Of a stretch of 64,000 bases of DNA, positions 53,388 through 61,385 are shown piece by piece. This DNA is from Neolewinella agarilytica. GTDB lineage: Bacteria > Bacteroidota > Bacteroidia > Chitinophagales > Saprospiraceae. The notes under the pieces were generated by a model that saw only the letters and a program-made list of their open reading frames with translations, did not search any database and had not been told where the DNA came from. The stretch is from assembly GCF_900110645.1 (NCBI RefSeq), contig NZ_FOFB01000014.1:112701-176700 (forward strand), written 5' to 3'. Position 1 is the first letter of the stretch; every line of letters starts with the position of its first letter. The position numbers and the translations under genes are program-made.

Positions 53388-53903
53388 ATGACTATCCGAA
53401 ATATAACCCCCGCTGACAACGCAGCGGTTGCTCACGTGATTCGTACGGTAATGCCTGAATTCAGTTGCGTAGGGGAAGGTTTTTCCATCAATGACCCTGA
53501 AGTGGAGGACATGGCTGGAGCTTATGCCGGGGAGGGAGCTGCTTTTTTTGTTATTGAACATGAAGTGGGCGGGCCCGCAGGTGCAGGGGAAGGTTTTTCG
53601 GGGGCAGTGATTGTTGGCGGAGCAGGTTTTGCTCCGCTTGCCGGTGGTGATGGAACGGTATGCGAACTCCGCAAGATGTACATCCTCAAAGAAGGCCGCG
53701 GCAGCGGCGGTGGGCGCCTCCTAATGGATGCCTGCCTGGCGGGGGCACGAGCCGCCGGTTACCGCAGGATGTACCTGGAAACGGTAGCAGCCATGACGGA
53801 TGCCGCCGCAGTCTACAAGAAATACGGGTTTGAACCGCTGGCATGGCCATTGGGAAACACCGGGCACAGTGGCTGCGATATTTACATGGTCAGAGACTTG
53901 TGA
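53388..53903 (+). CDS. GNAT family N-acetyltransferase with repeat-derived insert
   Basis: 171 residues. The GNAT fold is clear: TIRNITPADNAAVAHVIRTV at the start, the acetyl-CoA loop LKEGRGSGGGRLLMDACL near residue 103 and DAAAVYKKYGFEPLAW near residue 144 (the terminal helix with Tyr). Residues 60-74 (VGGPAGAGEGFSGAV) are encoded by a family A repeat inserted in frame; ordinary family members lack this loop. A substrate cannot be assigned. It shares a transcription unit with hpt. Confidence 0.88.
   Translation: MTIRNITPADNAAVAHVIRTVMPEFSCVGEGFSINDPEVEDMAGAYAGEGAAFFVIEHEVGGPAGAGEGFSGAVIVGGAGFAPLAGGDGTVCELRKMYILKEGRGSGGGRLLMDACLAGARAAGYRRMYLETVAAMTDAAAVYKKYGFEPLAWPLGNTGHSGCDIYMVRDL
53567..53609 (+). 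repeat. Dispersed repeat family A, copy 18 (inside GNAT gene)
   Basis: Core GGGCGGGCCCGCAGGTGCA with tail TTTTTCGGGGGCAGTGA, 43 bases in total, in frame with the gene. Confidence 0.75.
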
Positions 53904-53958
53904 CCCGGTAATACCTCCTTGATGTGGGGGGCTAAAGCCAGTACCCTCTTTTGCCAGA

Positions 53959-55017
53959 TTACTTCAGGGCCGCTGCAATCAAATCTCCCATCTCCTCCGT
54001 ACCCACTTTCTTCTTCGGGTTCAGGTCTTCGGTTCCCGTGCCGGAGGCGAGGGTGGCATTGACGGCGACGCGGATGGCGTCGCCCTCCTTAACGAGGCCC
54101 AGATGGTCAAGCATCATAGCTGCAGAGAGAATGGTGGCGATCGGGTTGGCCCGATCCTGCCCCGCACCCTCCGGCCAGGAGCCGTGGATAGGCTCAAACA
54201 TTCCCACCTGCGAGCCGATGCTGCTGGAGGGTAACAATCCCAGTGATCCGGCCAGCACGCTGGACGCATCAGAGAGAATATCGCCGAACATATTACTGGT
54301 GACGATAACGTCGAACTGCGCCGGGTTCAGGATCAGCTGCATGGCGGCATTGTCCACAAACATAAAGTTGAGCTCAATGTCGGGGTATTGGCCGGCCATC
54401 TCCCGGGTAACTTCCCGCCAGAGGCGGGAACTTTCCATGACGTTGGCTTTGTCCACCAGCGTCAGCTTACTCCGGCGGTTCCCCGCCGCTTCAAAGCCCA
54501 TCTTCACGATGCGCTCGATCTCCGGCCGGGTGTACAGACAGGTGTCGTAGGCCGTGTCTCCACCGTCGCGGCGGCCCTTTTCTCCAAAGTAAATACCACC
54601 GGTGAGTTCCCGGACGATGAGCATGTCCACGCCCTTCATCCGCTCGGGGCGCAGGGGGCTCAGGTGGGTCAGTTCATCGTAGCCGGCTACGGGGCGCAGG
54701 TTAGCATACAGGCCAAGTTCCTTGCGGAGTTTCAAGAGCCCTTGCTCGGGCCGGACCTTCGCCGAAGGGTCATTGTCGAAGCGGGGATGACCGATGGAGC
54801 CGAAGAAAATGGCGTCCGACCGCTTACAAAGATCCAGGGTGTCATCCGGTAACGGGCTGCCGGTCTCGTCAATGGCTACCGCGCCTACCGGCGCGAAGTC
54901 AAAACGAAAAGTATGCCCGAATTTCAGGCCTACCTGGTTTAATACTTTGATACCCTGCTTAATGACTTCCGGGCCGATGCCGTCTCCGTCGAGGGTGGCG
55001 ATGTTGAAATTTGACAT
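53959..55017 (-). CDS. leuB: 3-isopropylmalate dehydrogenase
   Basis: 352 residues. It oxidises 3-isopropylmalate with NAD in leucine synthesis. DGDGIGPEV near residue 10, LTGGIYFGEKG near residue 140, YTRPEIERIVKMGF near residue 164 and the Mg/cofactor region MFGDILSDASSVLAGSLGLL near residue 244 are typical. GSWPEGAGQDRANPIATI near residue 280 is the NAD-side helix. It is the last leu gene of the minus-strand cluster, separated from leuD by the divergent Uma2 gene. Confidence 0.95.
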   Translation of the reverse strand: MSNFNIATLDGDGIGPEVIKQGIKVLNQVGLKFGHTFRFDFAPVGAVAIDETGSPLPDDTLDLCKRSDAIFFGSIGHPRFDNDPSAKVRPEQGLLKLRKELGLYANLRPVAGYDELTHLSPLRPERMKGVDMLIVRELTGGIYFGEKGRRDGGDTAYDTCLYTRPEIERIVKMGFEAAGNRRSKLTLVDKANVMESSRLWREVTREMAGQYPDIELNFMFVDNAAMQLILNPAQFDVIVTSNMFGDILSDASSVLAGSLGLLPSSSIGSQVGMFEPIHGSWPEGAGQDRANPIATILSAAMMLDHLGLVKEGDAIRVAVNATLASGTGTEDLNPKKKVGTEEMGDLIAAALK

Positions 55018-55117
55018 ATCTTTAGCTATGTTGAAGGAAGGCGCGAAGGTAAGCTTTTCGGCCTGTATGTATTCATCCGTACGTAACGAAACAATTCAGT
55101 AAAACGTTCTAAATTCC

Positions 55118-55708
55118 ATGGCCTTAGCACCGGAGCAAAAAGTTACGAAGGAGGAGTACTTCAAGATGCTCGCCGAGTCTGACCATAAACTGGAATTTGT
55201 GAACGGAGAGGTGGTGATGATGACGGATGGAAGTAAAAACCATACGGCTATTGTGGACAACGCTTACTTCACGCTGCGCTCAAATCAGGGAGAATGTCGT
55301 GCATGGTCTAGTGAAGCGGGCGTATCGATTAACTCACTGAATCGTTATTACTTTCCAGATGTATCGGTTGTTTGTGGCGATAAGAGCAAATTCAATCCGG
55401 AGACAAAAATCGCTCAACTCCTCAACCCCTGCCTACTGGTAGAAGTCGTTTCCGAAACATCTTCCGACCGCGACCGTACCGAAAAGTTCCGCGCCTACCG
55501 ACAGCTTGAATCTTTCAAGGAGTATATCCTTATTGACAGCCGTAGCTACCTGATTGACGTCTTTTACCGGGAGTCTTCCGAATACTGGCACTTTCGCTCC
55601 TATACTTTACCGGACCAACGGGTGAAAATCCACTCGCTGGGAATTGAGTTGCCGGTATCCGTCTTTTACGAAAACGTCGTTTTTGCAGAAAACGAAAACC
55701 TGCTGTAG
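55118..55708 (+). CDS. Uma2 family endonuclease-like protein
   Basis: 196 residues. The Uma2 (DUF820) core shows EEYFKMLAESDHKLEFVNGE, YFPDVSVVCGD near residue 86, LLVEVVSETSSDRDRTEKFR near residue 108 and EYILIDSRSYLIDVFYR. The PD-(D/E)xK-type residues (Asp in PDVSV, Glu and Lys) are present. It points against the leu genes and splits leuB from leuD, suggesting late insertion. Biological role unknown. Confidence 0.88.
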   Translation: MALAPEQKVTKEEYFKMLAESDHKLEFVNGEVVMMTDGSKNHTAIVDNAYFTLRSNQGECRAWSSEAGVSINSLNRYYFPDVSVVCGDKSKFNPETKIAQLLNPCLLVEVVSETSSDRDRTEKFRAYRQLESFKEYILIDSRSYLIDVFYRESSEYWHFRSYTLPDQRVKIHSLGIELPVSVFYENVVFAENENLL

Positions 55709-55720
55709 CCCTGTCTGGCC

Positions 55721-55760
55721 CTGCTCTTCGTCCTTAACCTTGCACCTGCGGCTGCGCCCC
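55721..55760 (-). repeat. Dispersed repeat family A, copy 19
   Basis: Core TGCACCTGCGGCTGCGCCC (55741-55759) with tail CCCTGCTCTTCG, between the Uma2 gene and leuD. Confidence 0.75.
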
Positions 55761-55766
55761 GAAAAC

Positions 55767-56369
55767 CTACCGTAGTGAAAAGTCTACCCGCTTCGCTTCA
55801 AAAGCATCAATCTTCTCCCGCTGGCTCAGCAGATAATCGATGTCGTCATAGCCGTTGATCAGGCAGGTCTTTTTGTAGGCGTCGATGTCAAAAGTAGTTA
55901 CCGTTCCCGTTACTTCATTTTTGAAGGTCTGGGCTTCCAGATCTACCGTAAAGGCTGCCGCAGGGTCTTTCTCGATGGTCTGGAAAACCTCGTCGAGCAG
56001 AGCGGGGGAGACGACCAGCGGCAGGATACCGTTGTTAAGCGCGTTGCCCCGGAAGATGTCCGCAAAGTAGCTGGAAACCACTACCCGAAAACCGTAATCA
56101 CCTAGTGCCCAGGCCGCATGCTCGCGGCTGGAGCCACAACCGAAATTAGCACCGGCTACGAGGATGTCTCCGGAGTACATCGGGTTATTGAGCACAAAGT
56201 CTTCCTTTGGCTGATTGAGCTTGTCGTAGCGCCAGTCGCGGAAGAGGTTTTCACCAAAGCCATCCCTGGTCACTGCCTTCAGGAAGCGGGCGGGAATGAT
56301 CTGGTCGGTATCAACGTCCTCAATGGGAAGTGGGACGGCGGAGGAGGTTAGTTTTTTGAAGGGGGTCAT
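55767..56369 (-). CDS. leuD: 3-isopropylmalate dehydratase small subunit
   Basis: 200 residues. The small subunit carries the swivelling domain of the isomerase. [11 protein letters not shown] near residue 20, [21 protein letters not shown] near residue 68 and [20 protein letters not shown] near residue 95 are standard. It works with LeuC, encoded upstream but separated by the four-helix-bundle gene and its repeat array. Confidence 0.95.
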   Translation of the reverse strand: MTPFKKLTSSAVPLPIEDVDTDQIIPARFLKAVTRDGFGENLFRDWRYDKLNQPKEDFVLNNPMYSGDILVAGANFGCGSSREHAAWALGDYGFRVVVSSYFADIFRGNALNNGILPLVVSPALLDEVFQTIEKDPAAAFTVDLEAQTFKNEVTGTVTTFDIDAYKKTCLINGYDDIDYLLSQREKIDAFEAKRVDFSLR

Positions 56370-56375
56370 GAGGAT

Positions 56376-56412
56376 TTAGCATTTTTGATTTAACATTCAG
56401 CATTTAACATGG
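56376..56412. repeat. AACATT/AAAT-type short repeat downstream of the four-helix-bundle gene
   Basis: TTTAGCATTTTTGATTTAAC and CAGCATTTAACATGG resemble, in inverse, the partial sixth unit at 57226-57262. The gene is thus flanked by related words. Confidence 0.5.
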
Positions 56413-56447
56413 CTGATGTTACAGGCTACCGCACTTTAGAGGTGCTT

Positions 56448-56813
56448 TTATTTTTTGTTTTTCTCGTCAAGCCTTTTGACGGTGGCCGTGATAATTGCCA
56501 CTAGTTCGGAAGCTTCCTCTTTGAGGGGTATAACCTTTTCATCGGAGAAGTATTTCATTTTGATGATGTATTTGAGTTCTGCTTTTGATTCACGAAGCTC
56601 TTTGAGCATCACTTTTAGCTTGTGAACGAAATCTTTAGTTGATTCAGCGGCTCTGGCTTCCGGATAATGAAAACCAGCATGTGTTCCAGCCCGCAAAAGT
56701 TGACCTGCTACGTGCTTGGAATCAAAATAACCAAGCTTATGTAGCTCTCTGCATAGCAGTGTACAACGAACGCCAAAATCAAGCAGCCTTTCCTCCAGTT
56801 CATTAGCGTTCAT
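56448..56813 (-). CDS. Four-helix-bundle protein (S23-like)
   Basis: 121 residues from the ATG at 56813; the longer frame lacks a convincing start. Typical family words: VRCTLLCRELHKLGY, HVAGQLLRAGTHAGFHYPEA near residue 45, AESTKDFVHKLKVMLKELRE and KYIIKMKYFSDEK. This family occurs in 23S rRNA intervening sequences and, in many Bacteroidota, as stray genes near repeats. No enzymatic activity is known. It separates leuD from leuC and is followed upstream by the 70-bp repeat array. Confidence 0.9.
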   Translation of the reverse strand: MNANELEERLLDFGVRCTLLCRELHKLGYFDSKHVAGQLLRAGTHAGFHYPEARAAESTKDFVHKLKVMLKELRESKAELKYIIKMKYFSDEKVIPLKEEASELVAIITATVKRLDEKNKK

Positions 56814-56874
56814 TAAGGATAATTTTGTGTAAAATTCAACTATTAGTGAGTTGTAGAACACGCTGTCCTGTTGC

Positions 56875-57262
56875 AATCAAAAATGTTGACTGTTAAATCA
56901 ACCAGGCTCAATTTCCTGTCTCGTGCGGTAGCATGTAAGACGGCAATCAAAAAATGTTGACTGTTAAATCAACCATGCTCAATTTCCTGTCTCGTGCGGC
57001 AGCATGTAAGATGGCAATCAAAATGTTGACTGTTAAATCAACCATGCTCAATTTCCTGTCTCGTGCGGTAGCATGTAAGACGGCAATCAAAAAATGTTGA
57101 CTGTTAAATCAACCAGGCTCAATTTTCTGTCTCGTGCGGCAGCATGTAAGACGGCAATCAAAAATGTTGACTGTTAATTCAACCAGGCTCAATTTCCTGT
57201 CTCGTGCGGTAGCATGTAAGACGGCAATTTAAAATGTTGAATGTTAAATCAAACATGTTAAA
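56875..57262 (-). repeat. 70-bp tandem repeat array, five units plus a partial sixth
   Basis: Units start at 56875, 56945, 57016, 57085 and 57156 (70, 71, 69, 71, 70 bp), with a diverged partial unit at 57226. Conserved words are ATGTTGACTGTTAAATCAAC, TCTCGTGCGG and AGCATGTAAG. Length differences lie in the A run; units differ at few sites. Confidence 0.92.
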
Positions 57263-58649
57263 TTAGTTCCCTCACATCTACCACTTTCCCGGTAACCGCC
57301 GCCGCAGCCGCCGTCAGCGGCGAAGCCAGAATCGTCCGTGCGCCTTGTCCTTGCCGACCTTCGAAGTTGCGGTTGGAGGTGGAGACACAGTATTTGCCGG
57401 CCGGCACTTTGTCTTCGTTCATGCCCAGGCAAGCCGAGCAGCCGGCTTCGCGAAACTCAAAGCCGGCGGCGATGAGCTTCTTGTCCAGTCCTTCAGCAAT
57501 TGCCTGCCGGGAAACTTGCTGGGAGCCAGGCACGACGATGGCCGTGACGGTATCCGCTACTTTGCGGTCGCCGACTAATTCAACAACGGCGCGCAAGTCT
57601 TCGATCCGACTGTTGGTACAAGAGCCGATGAAGACGTAGTCAATGGGCATCTGATCGAGCTGCTGCCCTTTCTCTAGGCCCATATAATTCATGGCTTTGG
57701 CCAGTCCTGCATCCCCGTGAATGTCACTGTGAACGGGAATATGTTCCTTGACGCCCATCCCCATGCCGGGATTGGTGCCGTAGGTCACCATGGGAGTGAT
57801 GTCTGACGCTTTGAAGTGCAGCTCAGCGTCAAAGGTGGCATCACTTTCGGAGGGCAGCGTTTTCCAGTAGGCAACGGCTTCCTCCCAGTCTTTTCCTTTG
57901 GGGCTGAACTCCCGCCCTTCGAGGTAGTCGAAGGTGGTCTGGTCTGGCGCAATCAGGCCACCACGGGCGCCCATCTCGATGCTCATGTTGCAGACCGTCA
58001 TCCGGCCTTCCATGCTGAGGCTACGGATGGCAGAGCCAGCATATTCCACGAAGTATCCCGTGCCGCCACCCGTACCAATCTGGCTGATCACGTAGAGAAT
58101 GATGTCTTTAGCGGTAACGCCGGGAGCCAGGTCGCCCTCTACGTTAATCCGCATACTTTTGGGCTTGGTGAGCAGCAGGCACTGGGTGGCCATCACTTGC
58201 TCTACCTGGCTGGTGCCGATACCAAAAGCTACGGCTCCGAAGGCGCCGTGCGTACTGGTGTGGCTGTCGCCACACACCATTGTAATGCCCGGTCGGGTAA
58301 TCCCCAGTTCCGGCCCGATGACGTGGACAATACCCTGATAGGGATGGCCCAAACCATAGAGTTCTACGCCAAACTCGGCGCAGTTGTCGGTCAGCATTTT
58401 AACCTGCTTGGCGCTTAGTGGTTCGCTGATGGGCTTGTGCTGGTTGATGGTGGGCACGTTGTGGTCAGCTGTGGCGACGATGCGGTCTTTACGCAGCAGA
58501 GGAATGCCGCGTTTGCGCAGACCGTTAAAGGCCTGCGGGCTGGTCACTTCATGGATCAGATGACGATCTATGTATAGTACCTGATTACCGCCTTCGACTT
58601 CCGTAACGACGTGGGCATCCCACACTTTATCAAATAAGGTCTTTGCCAT
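57258..58649 (-). CDS. leuC: 3-isopropylmalate dehydratase large subunit
   Basis: 463 residues. This aconitase-type subunit holds a 4Fe-4S cluster: Cys in [18 protein letters not shown] near residue 345 and the [16 protein letters not shown] pair near residue 405. [20 protein letters not shown] near residue 130 and [19 protein letters not shown] near residue 200 are typical. It is the partner of LeuD. Confidence 0.96.
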   Translation of the reverse strand: MAKTLFDKVWDAHVVTEVEGGNQVLYIDRHLIHEVTSPQAFNGLRKRGIPLLRKDRIVATADHNVPTINQHKPISEPLSAKQVKMLTDNCAEFGVELYGLGHPYQGIVHVIGPELGITRPGITMVCGDSHTSTHGAFGAVAFGIGTSQVEQVMATQCLLLTKPKSMRINVEGDLAPGVTAKDIILYVISQIGTGGGTGYFVEYAGSAIRSLSMEGRMTVCNMSIEMGARGGLIAPDQTTFDYLEGREFSPKGKDWEEAVAYWKTLPSESDATFDAELHFKASDITPMVTYGTNPGMGMGVKEHIPVHSDIHGDAGLAKAMNYMGLEKGQQLDQMPIDYVFIGSCTNSRIEDLRAVVELVGDRKVADTVTAIVVPGSQQVSRQAIAEGLDKKLIAAGFEFREAGCSACLGMNEDKVPAGKYCVSTSNRNFEGRQGQGARTILASPLTAAAAAVTGKVVDVRELI

Positions 58650-58756
58650 GATGGAGCTCTAAATCTATTGTTCGGACAAAAGTAGACAACGAATAGAGGA
58701 TAGGCGGGGTTGAATTGAAGGTTTTTACGGTGCGGACAACAAGAATGGCAAAGGAA

Positions 58757-58770
58757 TATGCGCAGGTGTA
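58757..58770 (+). repeat. Dispersed repeat family A, copy 20 (fragment)
   Basis: TATGCGCAGGTGTA, half a core only. Confidence 0.4.
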
Positions 58771-58884
58771 GTGAGAGGATTACAGGCCTCTGGTGATTTG
58801 ATAAGTTGTATTGAGTTCAAAAAACACAGGACCACAGCTTACTCGCCTCAAGACCACATATTCACCCAATATTCCGGCAAAAGA

Positions 58885-58927
58885 GGGCGCGGACGCAGGT
58901 GCAAGGGGATGGTTAAAGTGGCAGTGG
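58885..58927 (+). repeat. Dispersed repeat family A, copy 21
   Basis: Core GGGCGCGGACGCAGGTGCA with tail TTAAAGTGGCAGTGG. Perfect core of the family. Confidence 0.8.
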
Positions 58928-58969
58928 TTCTGCCTGCCGTCCTCTGTGCTTGCTGTTCGGGCTTCCGTC

Positions 58970-58988
58970 TGCACCTGCGTCCGCGCCC
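58970..58988 (-). repeat. Dispersed repeat family A, copy 22
   Basis: Perfect core on the minus strand. It is inverted relative to copy 21 and ends seven bases before the TACCTTTG box. Confidence 0.8.
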
Positions 58989-58995
58989 GAAAAAC

Positions 58996-59003
58996 TACCT
59001 TTG
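58996..59003 (+). promoter_or_regulatory. -7 box of the S1/P1 nuclease gene
   Basis: TACCTTTG, 25 bases before the ATG at 59029. It supports that start over a longer frame. Confidence 0.6.
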
Positions 59004-59028
59004 CTCCCGAACCAATATCCACCGGCTC

Positions 59029-59883
59029 ATGCTAACCCGATTCTTTGTCATTATCCTCATTTTTATCCCTCAGCTTCTGGCTGCCTGGGGGGCTAATGGT
59101 CACCGCATTGTAGCTCAGATCTGCTATGATAATCTGAACCCGGACACCCGTGCCCGGGTAGATAAAGCGCTGGGCGATAACTACCTCGCTCAGGTAGCAA
59201 ATTGGCCCGATTACATAAAGGCAGAGAAAGGGTGGGATTTTGCCAAACCCTGGCATTATATGACCGTGCACGCTGATCAGACCACTCAGGAGGTGGCCAA
59301 CGCCAACCACGAACACGCTGACATCGACGATGTACGGGAAGGCATCGAACTGATGACTGCCATCCTGCAAGGGGAGTCCGATGCCCGTGACCGCCTGATG
59401 GCGATCATGAAAGATAATAAGGTTGAGCCGCTGGCTGGCTCTCTCGATGCCACGGCGCTGGCCTTTCTCATTCACTTTATCGGAGACGTTCACCAACCCA
59501 TGCACGTGGGTAAGAACCGTGATTTGGGCGGAAATAAAATTACGGTGCTCTATTTCGGCGAACGGATGAATCTGCACTCCATTTGGGATTCGGGCATCAT
59601 TGAGCACGAAAAGTTAAGCTATACCGAGTTTGCTGCTTTTGCCACCATCCATACCCGCGCCCGCAAGGCCCGTTGGGAAAAAGCGCCGCTTAATGACTGG
59701 ATCAACGAGTCGATTGAACTCCGTGAGCGGCTGTATGATACCCTTTATGACAGGACGGACCGGGAGACGGGCCTGCCCGATTTCTCCTGGAATTATCAGC
59801 ATGATTTTTTGCCGGTGGTGGAAGATCGTCTGGCAGCAGCGGGTTACCGGGCCGCCGCATTGCTGAACGAAGTATATAAGTAG
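59029..59883 (+). CDS. S1/P1-type zinc nuclease (secreted)
   Basis: 284 residues from the ATG at 59029. The signal peptide MLTRFFVIILIFIPQLLAA would leave Trp as the mature N-terminus (WGANGHRIVAQI), a zinc ligand in S1/P1 enzymes. Further ligands lie in KPWHYMTVH, HFIGDVHQPMHVG near residue 155 and MNLHSIWDSGII near residue 182. It cleaves single-stranded nucleic acids outside the cytoplasm. The strand is opposite to the leu genes, splitting leuC from leuA. Confidence 0.92.
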   Translation: MLTRFFVIILIFIPQLLAAWGANGHRIVAQICYDNLNPDTRARVDKALGDNYLAQVANWPDYIKAEKGWDFAKPWHYMTVHADQTTQEVANANHEHADIDDVREGIELMTAILQGESDARDRLMAIMKDNKVEPLAGSLDATALAFLIHFIGDVHQPMHVGKNRDLGGNKITVLYFGERMNLHSIWDSGIIEHEKLSYTEFAAFATIHTRARKARWEKAPLNDWINESIELRERLYDTLYDRTDRETGLPDFSWNYQHDFLPVVEDRLAAAGYRAAALLNEVYK

Positions 59884-59897
59884 GCCGTAAACGTAAA

Positions 59898-59947
59898 CAG
59901 GCAGGCAGACAAAAATCCAAAACCGGATTAATTCGTCTGCCTGCCTG
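59898..59947. terminator. Bidirectional hairpin between nuclease gene and leuA
   Basis: CAGGCAGGCAGAC (59898-59910) pairs perfectly with GTCTGCCTGCCTG (59935-59947). It separates two convergent genes. Confidence 0.75.
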
Positions 59948-59978
59948 ATTAAAAGCCTGGCGTCTGCCGGGAGAGCGT

Positions 59979-61133
59979 CTAAGCCGCGCTGGCCGAAATC
60001 ATCTCCTCCAGATCCGCATCCTCTACTTCCTTTTTCCGATCCGCTACCTGCAGGAACTCCTGGTAAAGGTTGTCGAGTTGCACCTTGGTGACATTGTGGC
60101 CCAGGTTCTTGAACCGATAAGCCAGGGCCGCACGGCCACTCCGGGCCGTCAGTACAATCCGGGATTCATCTACACCAACTTCCGCCGGATCAATGATCTC
60201 GTAGGTGTCGCGTCGCTTAATCACTCCGTCCTGGTGGATACCACTGGAGTGAGCGAATGCGTTGTCGCCCACAATTGCCTTGTTAGGCTGAACAACCATA
60301 CCCATGCTTTCGCTGACCAGGTGGCTGGTCTCCAGCAGAAGCTTACTGTTGATGTTGGTGTAGAGGCCGAGATGCTCGTGCTGGCGCATGATCATCACTA
60401 CTTCTTCCAGTGCAGTATTGCCGGCCCGTTCACCGATACCGTTTATGGTACACTCGATCTGGCGGGCACCGCCCATCGCTCCGGCGATGGAGTTGGCCGT
60501 AGCGAGGCCAAGGTCATTGTGGCAGTGTGTACTGATGGTACATTTATGAATGCCATTGACATTGTCCCGCAGGAAAGCAATCTTAGCCTGATACTCGTCC
60601 GGGAGGCAGTAACCCGTCGTGTCCGGGATGTTGAGTACCGTAGCACCGGCATCCACCACGGCCTGAATGACGCGGGCAAGAAACTCGTTGCCCGTCCGGC
60701 CAGCATCTTCGGCGTAGAACTCAACGTCTTCCACAAAGCTCTTGGCGTGCTTTACGGCAGCGACCGCTCTTTCGATGATCTTCTCCGGCGTAGTACGCAG
60801 CTTGTGCTGAATGTGGCTGTCGCTGGTGCCGATTCCGGTATGGATACGGGGGCGTTTAGCTGTTTTCAGGGAGTCAGCGGCTACTTCAATGTCCTTGAAG
60901 ACCGCGCGACTGAGCGCACAGACGATGGGCTCCGTAACGGTAGAGCCTATTTCGCGTACGGACTGAAAGTCTCCCGGGCTGGAAATCGGGAAGCCGGCTT
61001 CGATGACATCAACGCCAAGCAGTTCGAGCTGACGGGCGATCACCAGCTTCTGCTTGGTGTCCAGTTTGCAGCCAGGAACCTGCTCTCCGTCGCGCAGGGT
61101 AGTATCAAAAATCTGAATCTGGTTAGTATTCAT
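59979..61133 (-). CDS. leuA: 2-isopropylmalate synthase, short form without regulatory domain
   Basis: 384 residues from the ATG at 61133. The catalytic barrel is complete: [20 protein letters not shown] at the start, [16 protein letters not shown] near residue 205 (metal His pair) and [20 protein letters not shown] near residue 235. [17 protein letters not shown] near residue 305 ends the barrel. The C-terminal LeuA dimer domain for leucine feedback (about 130 residues) is absent. It may therefore be feedback-resistant or belong to a related homologous group. Confidence 0.92.
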   Translation of the reverse strand: MNTNQIQIFDTTLRDGEQVPGCKLDTKQKLVIARQLELLGVDVIEAGFPISSPGDFQSVREIGSTVTEPIVCALSRAVFKDIEVAADSLKTAKRPRIHTGIGTSDSHIQHKLRTTPEKIIERAVAAVKHAKSFVEDVEFYAEDAGRTGNEFLARVIQAVVDAGATVLNIPDTTGYCLPDEYQAKIAFLRDNVNGIHKCTISTHCHNDLGLATANSIAGAMGGARQIECTINGIGERAGNTALEEVVMIMRQHEHLGLYTNINSKLLLETSHLVSESMGMVVQPNKAIVGDNAFAHSSGIHQDGVIKRRDTYEIIDPAEVGVDESRIVLTARSGRAALAYRFKNLGHNVTKVQLDNLYQEFLQVADRKKEVEDADLEEMISASAA

Positions 61134-61385
61134 ATGCAATCGGGACCCATATTGTTGGGTCGTGTATATCTTTACGGCAATTGAAATGGGGAGAATGGTC
61201 TTAGATTGGTCAGTTCTTCTTCCTATTTCAACCGCCAAATTTGGTCAGGACTATAAAATTAGTGTTTTCCACCGTTCCCGCGGTAGTCAATCGGGTTTTA
61301 TATCCATAACGTTACCTACAACGGTTAACGGGACTTTGTTTGGTAATGGTTTGACAAATAGCGATTTAGCTCTAAATATTATACA
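61134..61385. other. Divergent spacer upstream of leuA
   Basis: AT-rich, 252 bases, with no gene. It holds promoters for both neighbours, which I could not place exactly, and no leucine leader peptide was seen. Confidence 0.4.

Larger units (their letters stand above)
58650..59028. other. 379-bp spacer between leuC and the nuclease gene
   Basis: No gene is supported. It carries three family A copies (20, 21 and 22), two of them inverted, and the nuclease promoter box. Confidence 0.65.

Noticed and set aside
56875..57262. CRISPR array
   Set aside because: The whole 70-bp unit repeats; there are no variable spacers and no cas genes.
58771..59028. N-terminal extension of the S1/P1 nuclease
   Set aside because: It reads through two family A repeats and the -7 promoter box; the signal peptide at 59029 gives a proper mature Trp end.
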